A stretch of 64,000 bases of DNA from Pseudomonas sp. DTU12.3 (GTDB lineage Bacteria > Pseudomonadota > Gammaproteobacteria > Pseudomonadales > Pseudomonadaceae), in contig NZ_CP027218.1 in assembly GCF_004124275.1 (NCBI RefSeq), positions 4,919,001-4,983,000 of the forward strand, given 5' to 3'. Each line of letters opens with the position of its first letter. Positions within the stretch are counted from its first letter, which is position 1. Under the pieces are notes generated by a model, which worked only from the letters and a program-made list of their open reading frames with translations, had not been told where the DNA came from and did not search any database. The translations under genes and the position numbers were made by a program. Shown piece after piece: positions 7,224 to 16,417 of the stretch.

Positions 7224-8351
7224 ATGTCCGCCACTTTCACCAAAAGCGCCCTCATGCTGAGCCTGTTGCTCGGCCTCGGTCAGGCGCACGCTGCCACTCA
7301 CAGCGATCCCGACGCTGTGGCCGCGGCACATGGCATCCCGCACCCGGCGGTGATCGCCCACCGTGGCGCTTCCTTCGATGCACCGGAATCTACCGCTGCG
7401 TCGTACAAACTGGCCCGTGATCTCGGTGCCGATTACCTGGAAATGGACTTGCAGCGCAGCAAGGACGGCGTGCTGTTCGCCCTCCACGACAACAATCTGC
7501 AACGCACCACCGACGTCGCGACCAAGTTCCCGGATCGCAAGGACAGCCCGGCCAATGCCTTCACCATGGCCGAGCTGAAAACCCTCGATGCCGGCAGTTG
7601 GTACAACACGGCTTACCCGGATCGTGCCCGCCCGACCTACGCCGGGCTGAAAATCCTCACCCTCGATGAAATCATCGACATCGCCCAGGCCAACCCGCAA
7701 CACAAGCCGGGCCTGTACATCGAGACCAAAGAGCCGCAACTGTTCCCGGGGATCGAGAAAGACCTCAAGAATAAACTGCAGGATCGTGGCTGGCTGAGCC
7801 CGGCCGGCTCGAAACTGGCGAAAAGCGCACTGGGCGTTGGCCAGGGCAAAGGCAAGGTGATCCTGCAGACGTTCGAGAAGAACAGCCTCGAACTGCTGCA
7901 AAAGGAAATGCCGCAAGTGCCGAAAATCCTCCTGCTGTGGGTCGGTGAAGGCAGCATTGAGCCGAAGTCGAAAGTGACCTTTGCCGAATCCGGCGAGAAG
8001 GACAAAAACGTTTTCTACGGTAAACAGGAGCCGAAGTCCGAAGCTGAGTTCAAGCAATGGATCGACTACGCCAAGGCCCAGGGTGCAATCGGCACCGGCC
8101 CTTCGGCGAAGCTGACGCACGACGGCGATCAGAGCTATTCGGATCTGGTGCAACCGTGGATGAATAAATACACCCACGATCAGGGCATGCTGGTGCACGT
8201 CTACACCGTTGATGAGCCGGTGGACTTCGAGAAAGTCATGGCCGCAGGCGTCGATGGCATCTTCACCAACCGTGCCAGCGAACTGTTGAAATTCTATAAA
8301 CGCCCAGCGGCTGCCAGTGTCGATCAGGTGTTGAAGAACAACGGTTTCTGA
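7224..8351 (+). CDS. glpQ: Glycerophosphodiester phosphodiesterase, periplasmic
   Basis: It hydrolyses glycerophosphodiesters to glycerol-3-phosphate and an alcohol. The 375-residue protein starts with a signal peptide (residues about 1-23, ending AHA). The GDPD catalytic signatures follow: AHRGASFDAPEST, the metal-binding ADYLEMDLQ, and HDNNLQRTTD. The C-terminal part carries VHVYTVDEP and GVDGIFTN. The start has an AAAGGA ribosome site. It probably serves scavenging of carbon and phosphate from phospholipid head groups. No clear PHO box was found directly upstream. Confidence 0.94.
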   Translation: MSATFTKSALMLSLLLGLGQAHAATHSDPDAVAAAHGIPHPAVIAHRGASFDAPESTAASYKLARDLGADYLEMDLQRSKDGVLFALHDNNLQRTTDVATKFPDRKDSPANAFTMAELKTLDAGSWYNTAYPDRARPTYAGLKILTLDEIIDIAQANPQHKPGLYIETKEPQLFPGIEKDLKNKLQDRGWLSPAGSKLAKSALGVGQGKGKVILQTFEKNSLELLQKEMPQVPKILLLWVGEGSIEPKSKVTFAESGEKDKNVFYGKQEPKSEAEFKQWIDYAKAQGAIGTGPSAKLTHDGDQSYSDLVQPWMNKYTHDQGMLVHVYTVDEPVDFEKVMAAGVDGIFTNRASELLKFYKRPAAASVDQVLKNNGF

Positions 8352-8371
8352 TCTGAAATCGAGGCGCCTTC

Positions 8372-8397
8372 ATCGCGGGCAAGCCACGCTCCCACAC
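8372..8397. repeat. Single REP half-element
   Basis: A lone REP-like palindrome (ATCGCGGGCAAGCCACGCTC) follows glpQ without an inverted partner. Confidence 0.6.
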
Positions 8398-8443
8398 GTT
8401 TTGTGCAGGTGCATGGCATGCCCGTTTTGTTTGAGTAAGGGGT

Positions 8444-8460
8444 TTTAAGGATGAGTTAAG
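8444..8460 (+). promoter_or_regulatory. PmrA-box-like direct repeat
   Basis: TTTAAG-GATGA-GTTAAG repeats with an 11-bp period, matching the YTTAAG-N5-YTTAAG pattern of PmrA-type OmpR-family regulators except for one base. It lies 54 bases upstream of the PepSY gene start. Assignment to PmrA is inference. Confidence 0.4.
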
Positions 8461-8513
8461 TTGCGCCGGTTAACCTGAGGCCACTTAAACGAATCACCTA
8501 AAGGATTGAACCG

Positions 8514-8819
8514 ATGAAAACCTTGACTGCCCTGTTTACCGCCGCTGCCCTGACCCTCACCGCTGGCCTGGCTCAAGCCGATATCCGCGTCGACCAGATT
8601 CCGCAACTGGTCAAGGAAGGCAAGATCAAGTCGCTGGAATCGATGAACGCCGAAGCGCTGAAACTGCACCCGGGCGCGACCATCACCGACACCGATCTGG
8701 ATAACCACTTCAACGGTTACGAGTATGAAGTTGAACTGAAAACCGCTGACGGCAAAGAGTTCGATGTGGACTTTGATGCCACCACCGGCAAAGTGCTGAG
8801 CAACAAGCAAGACACCTGA
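8514..8819 (+). CDS. Periplasmic PepSY-domain protein
   Basis: A protein of 101 residues with a signal peptide (about 1-22, ending AQA) and a single PepSY-like domain ending in the typical YEYEVELKTADGKEFDVDFD...GKVL hairpin. Small periplasmic PepSY proteins are often induced by two-component systems responding to cations or envelope stress and may inhibit proteases. The PmrA-box-like repeat at 8444-8460 fits this. A strong terminator follows at 8834. Confidence 0.85.
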   Translation: MKTLTALFTAAALTLTAGLAQADIRVDQIPQLVKEGKIKSLESMNAEALKLHPGATITDTDLDNHFNGYEYEVELKTADGKEFDVDFDATTGKVLSNKQDT

Positions 8820-8833
8820 TACCGCGAATATGG

Positions 8834-8868
8834 AAAGCCGCACGATTGAGAAATCGTGCGGCTTTTTT
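8834..8868 (+). terminator. Rho-independent terminator of the PepSY gene
   Basis: A 14-bp stem (AAAGCCGCACGATT / AATCGTGCGGCTTT) with a four-base loop is followed by a T-run. Confidence 0.92.
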
Positions 8869-8902
8869 GTGTTCGGCTTTTTTGATGTGTTGTCAGTGAG
8901 AT

Positions 8903-9119
8903 TTTCTCCCCCTCACCCCAGCCCTCTCCCCCAATGGGCGAGGGGGAAAGGGAGCAGATCGGGGGCTATTTAAAACCTGAGTTCGACTCGCAATCTTGCA
9001 GCCGACAAGGAAACACCAAGGACCCGAGTGCCCCTCGATATTTCAGGTCGGCGTAGCTCGAATAGTCACCGCGGTCAATTCCCTCTCCCTTGGGAGAGGG
9101 CTAGGGTGAGGGGAAAAGG
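8903..9119. repeat. MITE-like element, CCCTCACCC...GGGTGAGGG family (copy 1)
   Basis: Terminal inverted repeats CCCTCACCCCAGCCCTCTCC and its relative GGGAGAGGGCTAGGGTGAGG bound about 175 bases. The interior carries CGATATTTCAGGTCGGCGTA, shared with other copies. Together with the terminator, this element fills the gap between the PepSY and FlxA-like genes. Confidence 0.8.
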
Positions 9120-9121
9120 CA

Positions 9122-9568
9122 TCACACCGAGGTGCTGACCAGCGAGCCGGAGGTGCTGCTGTCGGAATCCTGCAACGCCTGCAACAGCGAGGCGGTGGCG
9201 GTGGACAGGGAGGCCGAGGTGGCGGTGATCTGCGCTTGCGCTGCGGCGACTTCAGCAGCTTTGGCATCAGAACTTTCCTGCTTCGCCTGGGCCGCTTGCA
9301 GCGCTTGCTGTTGCTCCTGCAATTGCTTCTGCAGTTCGGCGATCTGCTTGCGCAGTTCTTTCACCGAATCCGATTCTTCGCTGCTGCTGGAACTGCTGTC
9401 ACCCGCCGGCGCCGCACCGCCACCCGCAGCGACTTTGCTGGAGTCAGCGGTCGAGCCAGTGCTGGCGGTTGAGCTGGTCGAGGTGTCGTCGCCGACGTCG
9501 GTGATCAATGTTTTGCTGGTGGGTGCGGTGACAGTCTGGTTGATCGAAACAGAGGTGATGCTGACCAT
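9122..9568 (-). CDS. FlxA-like coiled-coil protein
   Basis: A protein of 148 residues. A low-complexity N-terminal half rich in Ser, Thr, Gly and Ala (about 1-65) is followed by a coiled coil (about 68-105, KELRKQIAELQKQLQEQQQA) and an Ala/Ser/Thr-rich tail. The pattern matches the FlxA-like family, which has members controlled by flagellar regulators but no established function. There is no signal peptide. It lies downstream of a chemoreceptor on the same strand, with a 110-base gap. Confidence 0.65.
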   Translation of the reverse strand: MVSITSVSINQTVTAPTSKTLITDVGDDTSTSSTASTGSTADSSKVAAGGGAAPAGDSSSSSSEESDSVKELRKQIAELQKQLQEQQQALQAAQAKQESSDAKAAEVAAAQAQITATSASLSTATASLLQALQDSDSSTSGSLVSTSV

Positions 9569-9678
9569 GGGAGTGCTCCAATGACGATTATGGATAACCG
9601 GTCATCGACCATGGCCGCGTCAATTTGAGATCGACTGTGTACCGACTCGGTATCCGAACCGGTACACGTCTACTTGCG

Positions 9679-11301
9679 TCAGGCGCTCAGGCGCGCGGTG
9701 ACCTCATTCAGTTGCCCGGACAAACCATGCAGATTCTGGCTGGCACTTTCGGTGCGCTGCACGTTGTCGAGGTTGGTGCTGGCGATCGACGTGATCTCGG
9801 TGAGGTTGCGCGAGATATCCTCGGCCACCGACGTCTGCTCTTCGGCCGCGGTCGCGATCTGACGGTTCATGTCGCGAATCGCCTCCACCGCGTGAGTAAT
9901 GCGCTCCAGCATCGCGCCGGCCTGAGTTACCTGCTCGACACTTTCATCGCTACGCGTCTGGCCGCTGTCGATGGCTTGCGCGGCATCCACCGCACCGGTC
10001 TGCACGCTCTGAATGATCTGATTGATCTCGATGATCGACTCGGCAGTGCGCTGGGCGAGGTTGCGCACTTCATCGGCGACCACTGCAAAACCACGCCCGG
10101 CTTCACCGGCACGCGCCGCTTCGATCGCCGCGTTGAGCGCCAACAGGTTGGTCTGCTCGGCAATCCCGCGAATCACTTCCAGCACCTTACCGATACGCCC
10201 GCTGTCGGCTTCCAGACGACGGATGACCGTGGCAGTGTTGGCAATCTCGCCACGCATCTGCGTGATTGAGTGGATGGTGCTCTGCATGACCTTTTCGCCC
10301 TGCTGGGCGGACTGGTCGGCATCGTCCGCAGCACGCGCGGCATCGGCGGCGTGACGCGCCACTTCCTGCGCGGTGGCGGACATTTCGTTCATTGCCGTGG
10401 CCACCTGATCGGTGCGGTTGAACTGCTCGTTGGTGCCGCCGGCCATGGTCGTGGCAATCGCGTTCAACTCGCCGCTGGCACTGTCCAGATCACTGGCGCT
10501 GCGCTGCAGACGGGTGAAGGTGTCGGCGAGGAAATCGCGCAGAGTATTGGCGGCTGCGGCGAGGTTGCCCAGCTCGTCCTGACGGTCGCTGACCACACGT
10601 TCAGCGAGTTTACCGCGACTCAACTGAGTGACGTAGTCGATGAGCTTGCGAATCGGCTCGACCAGATTGCGATTGACCAGCCACAGGCTCAGCAGACCAA
10701 TCAGCAAGCCCGAGGCGAGCATCACCAGCAAACCGAACAGCACCGTGCGGTCGGCCTCGGCACTGATCAGCAAAGACTGATCGTTACCCTGTTTGCGCAA
10801 TTCACTGACCAGTTCGCTCATCTGGTCGCTAGTAGCACGGTCGACACCTTTAACGGCATTGTCGCCTGCGGTCGGATCGCCCCCGGCAGCCACATAGGCA
10901 TCGCGGCCCTTCTGATAAGCGCTACCCAGTTGACGATGCTCATCACGCAGGCGTTCGATGCGCGATTTAAGGCTCGGCTCGATGCCTTTCTGGCTGGCCA
11001 GTTCACCGAGGATATTCTGCACATCACGCTGACGGTCTTCGAACTGGCTCCAGTACTTGGCCAGGTCCGCCGGTTGCTTGCCACGCAGCAGAACGTTTTT
11101 CCATTCCTGCACCTGCACCTTGAATTGCAGGTTGGCCTCATCGATCAATTGCGAAGTGTGCAACGGGCCGGCGATCAACTGGCTGTAGCTTTGCACGCCG
11201 TTGGACAGAAAGTGAAAACAGGCCAGCGCGATCAACAGCATCGCCAACAGACTGCCGCTCAGCAGGGCGAGAATTTGCGCTCTCAGGGATTTTTGCAGCA
11301 T
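9679..11301 (-). CDS. Transmembrane methyl-accepting chemotaxis protein
   Basis: A chemoreceptor of 540 residues. TM1 is at about 10-32, a helical periplasmic ligand domain of four-helix-bundle type at about 33-187, TM2 at about 188-210, HAMP at about 211-265, then a full signalling domain with the hairpin tip EQTNLLALNAAIEAARAGE. No CheR-tethering pentapeptide is visible at the C-terminus. The ligand cannot be deduced. A PHO-box-like array in its upstream region (11478-11505) raises the possibility of a phosphate-linked role, but that array may instead serve the divergent CorA-type gene. Confidence 0.92.
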   Translation of the reverse strand: MLQKSLRAQILALLSGSLLAMLLIALACFHFLSNGVQSYSQLIAGPLHTSQLIDEANLQFKVQVQEWKNVLLRGKQPADLAKYWSQFEDRQRDVQNILGELASQKGIEPSLKSRIERLRDEHRQLGSAYQKGRDAYVAAGGDPTAGDNAVKGVDRATSDQMSELVSELRKQGNDQSLLISAEADRTVLFGLLVMLASGLLIGLLSLWLVNRNLVEPIRKLIDYVTQLSRGKLAERVVSDRQDELGNLAAAANTLRDFLADTFTRLQRSASDLDSASGELNAIATTMAGGTNEQFNRTDQVATAMNEMSATAQEVARHAADAARAADDADQSAQQGEKVMQSTIHSITQMRGEIANTATVIRRLEADSGRIGKVLEVIRGIAEQTNLLALNAAIEAARAGEAGRGFAVVADEVRNLAQRTAESIIEINQIIQSVQTGAVDAAQAIDSGQTRSDESVEQVTQAGAMLERITHAVEAIRDMNRQIATAAEEQTSVAEDISRNLTEITSIASTNLDNVQRTESASQNLHGLSGQLNEVTARLSA

Positions 11302-11477
11302 CGCAGGTACTCAGGACAGGGATGAGGCACGCCCGAAACGAGCGTGAAAAGTGGCCGGACTTCCCTGTCGGCGAACCTAGGCTCAAGGCCAATGGCGCGC
11401 AACCTAACTCACCTGTGATCGGCGCGCCAGAGCGCTTCTTGAGAATCTCTCCGACCGCCGGTAACGCTTTGTTTTGA

Positions 11478-11505
11478 CGTCATTTTGCTGTCACACAAAC
11501 GTCAT
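11478..11505. promoter_or_regulatory. PHO-box-like tandem repeat
   Basis: GTCAT, GTCAC and GTCAT occur at 11479, 11490 and 11501, an exact 11-bp period; the middle pair reads CTGTCAC-ACAA-ACGTCAT. The PhoB consensus is two CTGTCAT-like heptamers separated by four bases. It lies between the divergent chemoreceptor and CorA-type genes. Confidence 0.4.
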
Positions 11506-11579
11506 GTGACATTGCGAAGATGCGGCTCAGTGAACCTGCCATTTGCGCGCCCGGCGCACCCTCTTCGCAGCGAGCCTCC

Positions 11580-12602
11580 ATGAACCACAGCCTCGATATC
11601 AGCCATCGCGATCCTGACCTGTTTGGCTTGCTCTACGGCTTTCGTTTTCTGCCCGGCGAGCGCGGCCGCGAAGTCGATTCGGCGACGGCGTTGCGCTGTT
11701 TGCAGGACGACAACGACAGCGGCGAATTCCTCTGGCTGCACCTCAACCTCGCTCACGCTGCGTGCGAGCGCTGGATGAAAAGTCATCTGCAATTGCCCGA
11801 AGAATTTTTCGAAGCGCTGCATGAAGGCTCGCGTTCGACGCGCATCGAACATGTCGATTCGGCGTTGCTGGCGGTGGTCAACGACGTGGTGTTCAACCTC
11901 AGCAGCATGGTCTCCTCAGACGTGTCGACGCTGTGGGTCTGTGTGCGCAGTAAATTGATCGTCAGTGCGCGCCTGCAACCGCTGCACTCGGTGGACAAAT
12001 TGCGCTCGTCGGTGAAGGCCGGCGAGCGCTTTCGATCGCCCTCGGAACTGCTCGTGCACCTGCTGCGTGATCAAGGTGAAGTGCTCACGCAGATCGTGCG
12101 CAAGACCAGCCTCAGCGTTGATCAGGTCGAGGATCAATTGCTGTCCTCGCGGCTGTCGACCAACCGCGCCGAACTCGGTGCCAACCGCCGGGTGCTGGTG
12201 CGCTTGCAACGGCTGCTGGCGCTGGAGCCGGGTTCGTTGCTGCGCCTGCTCAATCGCCCGCCGCCATGGTTGCAGAAGGAGGACGTCAAGGAGCTGCGCA
12301 AATCCACCGAGGAGTTTGCGCTGATCATCAACGACCTCACCGCCCTCGGCGAGCGGATCAAGTTGTTGCAGGAAGAGATTGCCGCCAACCTCAACGAACA
12401 GAGCAACCGCACGCTGTTCACCCTGACCGTGGTGACGGTGCTGGCGTTGCCGATCAACATCATTGCCGGTTTTTTCGGGATGAATGTGGGCGGCGTGCCG
12501 TTGTCGCAGGACCCGGAAGGGTTCTGGATACTGGTCGCGCTGGTGGCGACGTTTACCGTGATTGCCGGGCGTTGGGCTTTTCGTAAACGCGGGGATTACT
12601 AA
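11580..12602 (+). CDS. CorA-family cation channel, ZntB-type zinc transporter
   Basis: A protein of 340 residues. A large cytoplasmic N-terminal domain is followed by a long helix (about 220-280) and two C-terminal transmembrane segments. The first TM ends in the family signature GMNVGG (about 301-306), the ion-entry loop of CorA/ZntB proteins. The MNVGGVP continuation is usual for the ZntB branch, which transports zinc rather than magnesium. The ATG at 11580 is chosen over an upstream frame start because homologues begin near SLDISHRDPDLFGLLYGF. It is divergent from the chemoreceptor. Confidence 0.85.
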   Translation: MNHSLDISHRDPDLFGLLYGFRFLPGERGREVDSATALRCLQDDNDSGEFLWLHLNLAHAACERWMKSHLQLPEEFFEALHEGSRSTRIEHVDSALLAVVNDVVFNLSSMVSSDVSTLWVCVRSKLIVSARLQPLHSVDKLRSSVKAGERFRSPSELLVHLLRDQGEVLTQIVRKTSLSVDQVEDQLLSSRLSTNRAELGANRRVLVRLQRLLALEPGSLLRLLNRPPPWLQKEDVKELRKSTEEFALIINDLTALGERIKLLQEEIAANLNEQSNRTLFTLTVVTVLALPINIIAGFFGMNVGGVPLSQDPEGFWILVALVATFTVIAGRWAFRKRGDY

Positions 12603-12604
12603 GA

Positions 12605-12682
12605 GCAAAGATCGCAGCCTTCGGCAGCTCCTACCTTGGATTGAGTTCCCCCTGTAGGAGCTGCCGAAGGCTGCGATCTTTT
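12605..12682. repeat. Inverted pair of GGAGCTGCCGAAGGCTGCGATCTT-type repeats
   Basis: Two copies of the TAGGAGCTGCCGAAGGCTGC unit face each other around about 20 bases, just after the ZntB-type gene. This repeat family recurs throughout the window. Confidence 0.85.
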
Positions 12683-12803
12683 GATTTTGCCTCCAGATCA
12701 ACGGTCAGGCTATTCAGCCAAACACTGACATGGCGCAGTCTCTCTGTAACATTCTGCAATGATCATGGGCGACACTCCTTCCCTCGCTCAGGATTGTCCG
12801 CTC

Positions 12804-14417
12804 ATGGCTACTCCCTCCCTGACCGCCAGCCCCGCGTCCGCCGCCAGCGGCAGGCCGGCCCTCGACAAGAAAACCGGCCCGTTCACCTACGTGATCTTTT
12901 TCGCCGTGCTGGCGATGGGGATGCTCTTCACCGCCTACAGCCTGATGCACGACATGCACGAACTCGGCACGGTGGTGACCACCTGGACGCCGTTCCTGCT
13001 GCTCGGCGTGGCGCTGTTGATTGCGCTGGGCTTTGAGTTCGTCAACGGTTTCCACGACACCGCCAATGCCGTGGCGACGGTGATCTACACCCACTCGCTG
13101 CCGCCGAATGTCGCGGTGGTCTGGTCGGGCTTTTTCAACTTTCTCGGCGTGCTGCTGTCGAGCGGCGCAGTAGCGTTCGGCATCATCGCTTTGCTACCGG
13201 TGGAGCTGATTCTGCAAGTCGGTTCGTCTGCCGGTTTCGCGATGATCTTCGCCCTGTTGATCGCGGCGATCCTGTGGAACCTCGGCACCTGGTGGCTGGG
13301 TTTGCCGGCGTCGTCGTCGCACACGCTGATCGGCTCGATCATCGGCGTCGGTGTGGCCAATGCCCTGATGCACGGCCGCGACGGCACCAGCGGTGTCGAC
13401 TGGGCGCAGGCGACCAAGATCGGTTACGCGTTGCTGCTGTCGCCGCTGGTGGGGTTCGGTTGTGCGGCGCTGTTGCTGCTGGCGTTGCGCGCGTTCGTGA
13501 AGAACCGCTCGTTGTATAAAGCACCGGAAGGCAACGCGCCGCCGCCATGGTGGATTCGCGGTTTGCTGATCGCCACGTGCACCGGCGTGTCCTTCGCTCA
13601 CGGCTCCAATGACGGGCAGAAAGGCATGGGCCTGATCATGCTGATTCTGGTCGGCACACTGCCGATGGCCTACGCGCTGAACCGCACCATGCCGGAAGAA
13701 CAATCGCTGCAATTCGCCGCCGTGGCGCAAGTCACCCAGCAAGCGCTGGTGAAAAGTGCGCCGCTGCCGACGCCGGCCGATCCGCGTGCAGTGCTCTCCG
13801 ATTACGTGCGCAGCAAGGAAGCCACGCCGCAACTGATCCCCGCCCTCGCCGCCCTCACCGGGCACATTGGTGAAGAGGTCAAAGGCTACGGCTCGCTGGC
13901 GAAAGTCCCGGCTGAAGCCATGGGCAACGTGCGTAACGACATGTACCTGGCCAGCGAAAGCATTCGTTTGATGGACAAGAACAAGGTCGGCAATTTCGAC
14001 GCCGACACCAGCGGCAAACTGCAACTGTTCAAGCAACAGATCGACAACGCCACGCGGTTCATTCCGCTGTGGGTGAAGATCGCCGTGGCCATCGCGCTGG
14101 GGCTGGGCACCATGGTTGGCTGGAAGCGGATTGTGGTGACGGTCGGCGAGAAGATCGGCAAGACTCATCTGACGTATGCGCAAGGAGCCTCGGCGGAAAC
14201 CGTGGCGATGCTGACCATTGGTGCGGCGGACATGTTCGGTTTGCCGGTGTCGACCACGCATGTGTTGTCGTCCGGCGTGGCCGGGACCATGGTCGCCAAC
14301 GGCGGCGGTTTGCAGATGAAGACCATCCGCAATCTGCTGATGGCGTGGGTGCTGACACTGCCGGCGGCGATCCTGCTGTCAGGCAGCCTCTACTGGCTGT
14401 TCACCCAAATCTTCTGA
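12804..14417 (+). CDS. Inorganic phosphate transporter, PitA family
   Basis: A low-affinity metal-phosphate/proton symporter of 537 residues with about ten hydrophobic helices. The duplicated Pit signatures are present: GFEFVNGFHDTANAVAT near the N-terminus and the second-half SFAHGSNDGQKGMG. A large hydrophilic loop separates the halves (about residues 290-430 in part). The ATG at 12804 is preferred; upstream in-frame starts at 12759 and 12765 lack ribosome sites. Genes for a phosphodiesterase and a PHO-box-like site lie within 6 kb. Confidence 0.92.
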   Translation: MATPSLTASPASAASGRPALDKKTGPFTYVIFFAVLAMGMLFTAYSLMHDMHELGTVVTTWTPFLLLGVALLIALGFEFVNGFHDTANAVATVIYTHSLPPNVAVVWSGFFNFLGVLLSSGAVAFGIIALLPVELILQVGSSAGFAMIFALLIAAILWNLGTWWLGLPASSSHTLIGSIIGVGVANALMHGRDGTSGVDWAQATKIGYALLLSPLVGFGCAALLLLALRAFVKNRSLYKAPEGNAPPPWWIRGLLIATCTGVSFAHGSNDGQKGMGLIMLILVGTLPMAYALNRTMPEEQSLQFAAVAQVTQQALVKSAPLPTPADPRAVLSDYVRSKEATPQLIPALAALTGHIGEEVKGYGSLAKVPAEAMGNVRNDMYLASESIRLMDKNKVGNFDADTSGKLQLFKQQIDNATRFIPLWVKIAVAIALGLGTMVGWKRIVVTVGEKIGKTHLTYAQGASAETVAMLTIGAADMFGLPVSTTHVLSSGVAGTMVANGGGLQMKTIRNLLMAWVLTLPAAILLSGSLYWLFTQIF

Positions 14418-14425
14418 TGATTCCT

Positions 14426-14506
14426 ATGTAGGAGCTGCCGCAGGCTGCGATCTTTTGATCCTGTTTTTAAAGATCAAAAGATCGCAGCCTGCGGCAGCTC
14501 CTACAG
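14426..14506. repeat. Inverted pair of GGAGCTGCCGCAGGCTGCGATC-type repeats
   Basis: Arms TAGGAGCTGCCGCAGGCTGC and the reverse complement flank an A/T-rich centre between convergent genes. The long perfect stem could also act as a bidirectional transcription barrier. Confidence 0.85.
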
Positions 14507-14524
14507 TTGGATGTGGGGTATTGG

Positions 14525-15421
14525 TTAGAGCGCGCAGCGAATCAGATCGCCGAGCCAGTCCATGAATACCCGTACTCGTAGAGGTAAATGTCGCTGCCTG
14601 GCATAGAGCAATGAAATGCCCATCGCCGGCGCCGTGAATTGTGGCAACACCGTCACCAGTTCGCCGTTGTCCAGATGCGGCTGCATGCCGGTGCGTGGCA
14701 CCTGCGTCAGACCAAATCCACCCAGACACGCCGACTCATAAGCGTCAGTGCTGTTGACCGTCACGCTGCCAGCCATCGGCAAGCGTTTCACCTGACCGCC
14801 CTCCTCGTACACAAACCCTTCCGAACGCGAACCCAATACGCCGACGTAATGCACCAGCCGATGCTGCGCCAAATCCTCCAGCGTCTGCGGCACGCCATAG
14901 CGCGCGAGGTACGCAGGGCTCGCGCAATTGACCATCGGGAAATCGCCGAGATGCCGTGCGACCACCGATTGATCCGGCTGCGCGCCAATGCGCACCACAC
15001 AATCGAAACCTTCGCTGAGCAGATCGACGCGGCGATCAGTGCTGCTGATTTCCAGTTCAAGGTTCGGGTGGCGATCCATGAACTGCGGCAGGCTCGGCAT
15101 CACCAGGCGCCGCGCGAGAATGTTCGGCAGGTCGACCCGAATGCGCCCGGTCAGCGACGCCTCGTCCTGGCGGAACAAACCTTCGATCTCGTCCATGTGC
15201 GAGAGCAGGTCCTTGCTGCGCTCGTACAACACCAGACCATCCTGCGTCGCCTGCACCTTGCGCGTGGTGCGTTGCAGCAGACGCGTGCCGAGCAATGCTT
15301 CCAGCGCCTGCACATGCTCGGACACGGTCGAGCGCGGCAAGCCGAGATTTTCCCCGGCGAGGGTGAAACTCGACAGTTCGCTGACACGGACGAAGGTGCG
15401 CAGCAGTTCCAGTTTGTTCAT
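14525..15421 (-). CDS. LysR-family transcriptional regulator
   Basis: A protein of 298 residues with an N-terminal HTH (SFTLAGENLGLPRSTVSEHVQALE) and a LysR effector domain of the CrgA-like subgroup (STDRRVDLLSEGFDCVVRIG). Members of this subgroup often control adjacent oxidoreductases. It is divergent from the SDR gene at 15544, with a 122-base shared promoter region, and is its likely regulator. Confidence 0.9.
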   Translation of the reverse strand: MNKLELLRTFVRVSELSSFTLAGENLGLPRSTVSEHVQALEALLGTRLLQRTTRKVQATQDGLVLYERSKDLLSHMDEIEGLFRQDEASLTGRIRVDLPNILARRLVMPSLPQFMDRHPNLELEISSTDRRVDLLSEGFDCVVRIGAQPDQSVVARHLGDFPMVNCASPAYLARYGVPQTLEDLAQHRLVHYVGVLGSRSEGFVYEEGGQVKRLPMAGSVTVNSTDAYESACLGGFGLTQVPRTGMQPHLDNGELVTVLPQFTAPAMGISLLYARQRHLPLRVRVFMDWLGDLIRCAL

Positions 15422-15543
15422 GGCAGGCCTTTGATTGTTCGACTGAGCCGATCAGTGATTCCGATTTCAGCCTGTTTATCACCTCCCGGCGGATAAATAA
15501 ACTGAGTTCCATCACCACCACTTACCGCAATCGAGGAAGTCCT

Positions 15544-16302
15544 ATGAACCGCAAAATCGCATTGATCACCGGCGCCAGTCGTGGCCTCGGCAAAAACGCC
15601 GCCCTGCACCTCGCCGCCCAAGGCGTCGACATCATCGGCACTTACCACAGCCGCGCCGATGAAGCGCAGGCGCTGGTCCTGGAGCTGGAAAAACTCGGCG
15701 CCAAAGCAGTGATGCTGCAACTGGACGTTGGCCGCAGCGAAAGCTTTGCCGATTTCGGTACTCGGGTTGAACAGGCGTTACAGCAAATCTTCGAACGTCA
15801 GCGTTTTGATTTCCTGATCAACAACGCAGGGGTCGGACTGCATGTGAGCTTCGCGGAAACCAGCGTTGAGCAATTCGACATGCTGATGAACGTGCATTTC
15901 AAAGGGCCGTTCTTCCTGACTCAGCAGTTGCTGCCGCTGATCAACGATGGCGGGCGGATCATCAACATCTCCAGCGGCCTCGCCCGCTTCACCATCCCGG
16001 GCGCCAGTGCTTACGCGGCGATGAAAGGCGCGATTGAAGTCCTGACCCGCTATCAGGCGAAAGAGCTCGGCGCACGGCAGATTGCCGTGAATACCCTGGC
16101 GCCCGGCGCGATTGAAACCGACTTCGGTGGCGGTACCGTGCGCGACAATGCGGCGGTGAATGCGATGGTCGCCGACAACACCGCGCTGGGCCGCGCCGGT
16201 CAGCCGGATGACATTGGCGGGGCATTGGCATTGTTGCTGTCGCCGGGAGCGCAGTGGATCAATGGCCAACGGGTTGAAGCGTCCGGCGGCATGTTCCTCT
16301 AA
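15544..16302 (+). CDS. Short-chain dehydrogenase/reductase
   Basis: A classical SDR of 252 residues. The cofactor motif TGASRGLGKNAA is at about 11-22, NNAG at about 94-97, and the catalytic YAAMK near 158-162, preceded by ISSG. An insertion near EQALQQIFERQRFDFL precedes NNAG. The typical GQxxxVxGG end reads NGQRVEASGGMFL. The substrate is unknown. It forms a divergent pair with the LysR gene on its left. Confidence 0.9.
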   Translation: MNRKIALITGASRGLGKNAALHLAAQGVDIIGTYHSRADEAQALVLELEKLGAKAVMLQLDVGRSESFADFGTRVEQALQQIFERQRFDFLINNAGVGLHVSFAETSVEQFDMLMNVHFKGPFFLTQQLLPLINDGGRIINISSGLARFTIPGASAYAAMKGAIEVLTRYQAKELGARQIAVNTLAPGAIETDFGGGTVRDNAAVNAMVADNTALGRAGQPDDIGGALALLLSPGAQWINGQRVEASGGMFL

Positions 16303-16322
16303 CTCACCGCACACACCTCCCC

Positions 16323-16412
16323 CTGTAGGAGCTGCCGAAGGCTGCGATCTTTTGATCTTGTCTTTAAAAACAAAATCAAAAGATCGCAGCCTTCGGCAGC
16401 TCCTACAGGGGA
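16323..16412. repeat. Inverted pair of GGAGCTGCCGAAGGCTGCGATC-type repeats
   Basis: Facing copies around TTTTGATCTTGTCTTTAAAA fill the gap between the convergent SDR and PACE genes. Confidence 0.85.
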
Positions 16413-16417
16413 TTAGG

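Noticed and set aside
11366..11387. Possible FliA promoter upstream of the chemoreceptor (minus-strand GCCGACA)
   Set aside because: The matching -35 element is too close and poorly conserved.
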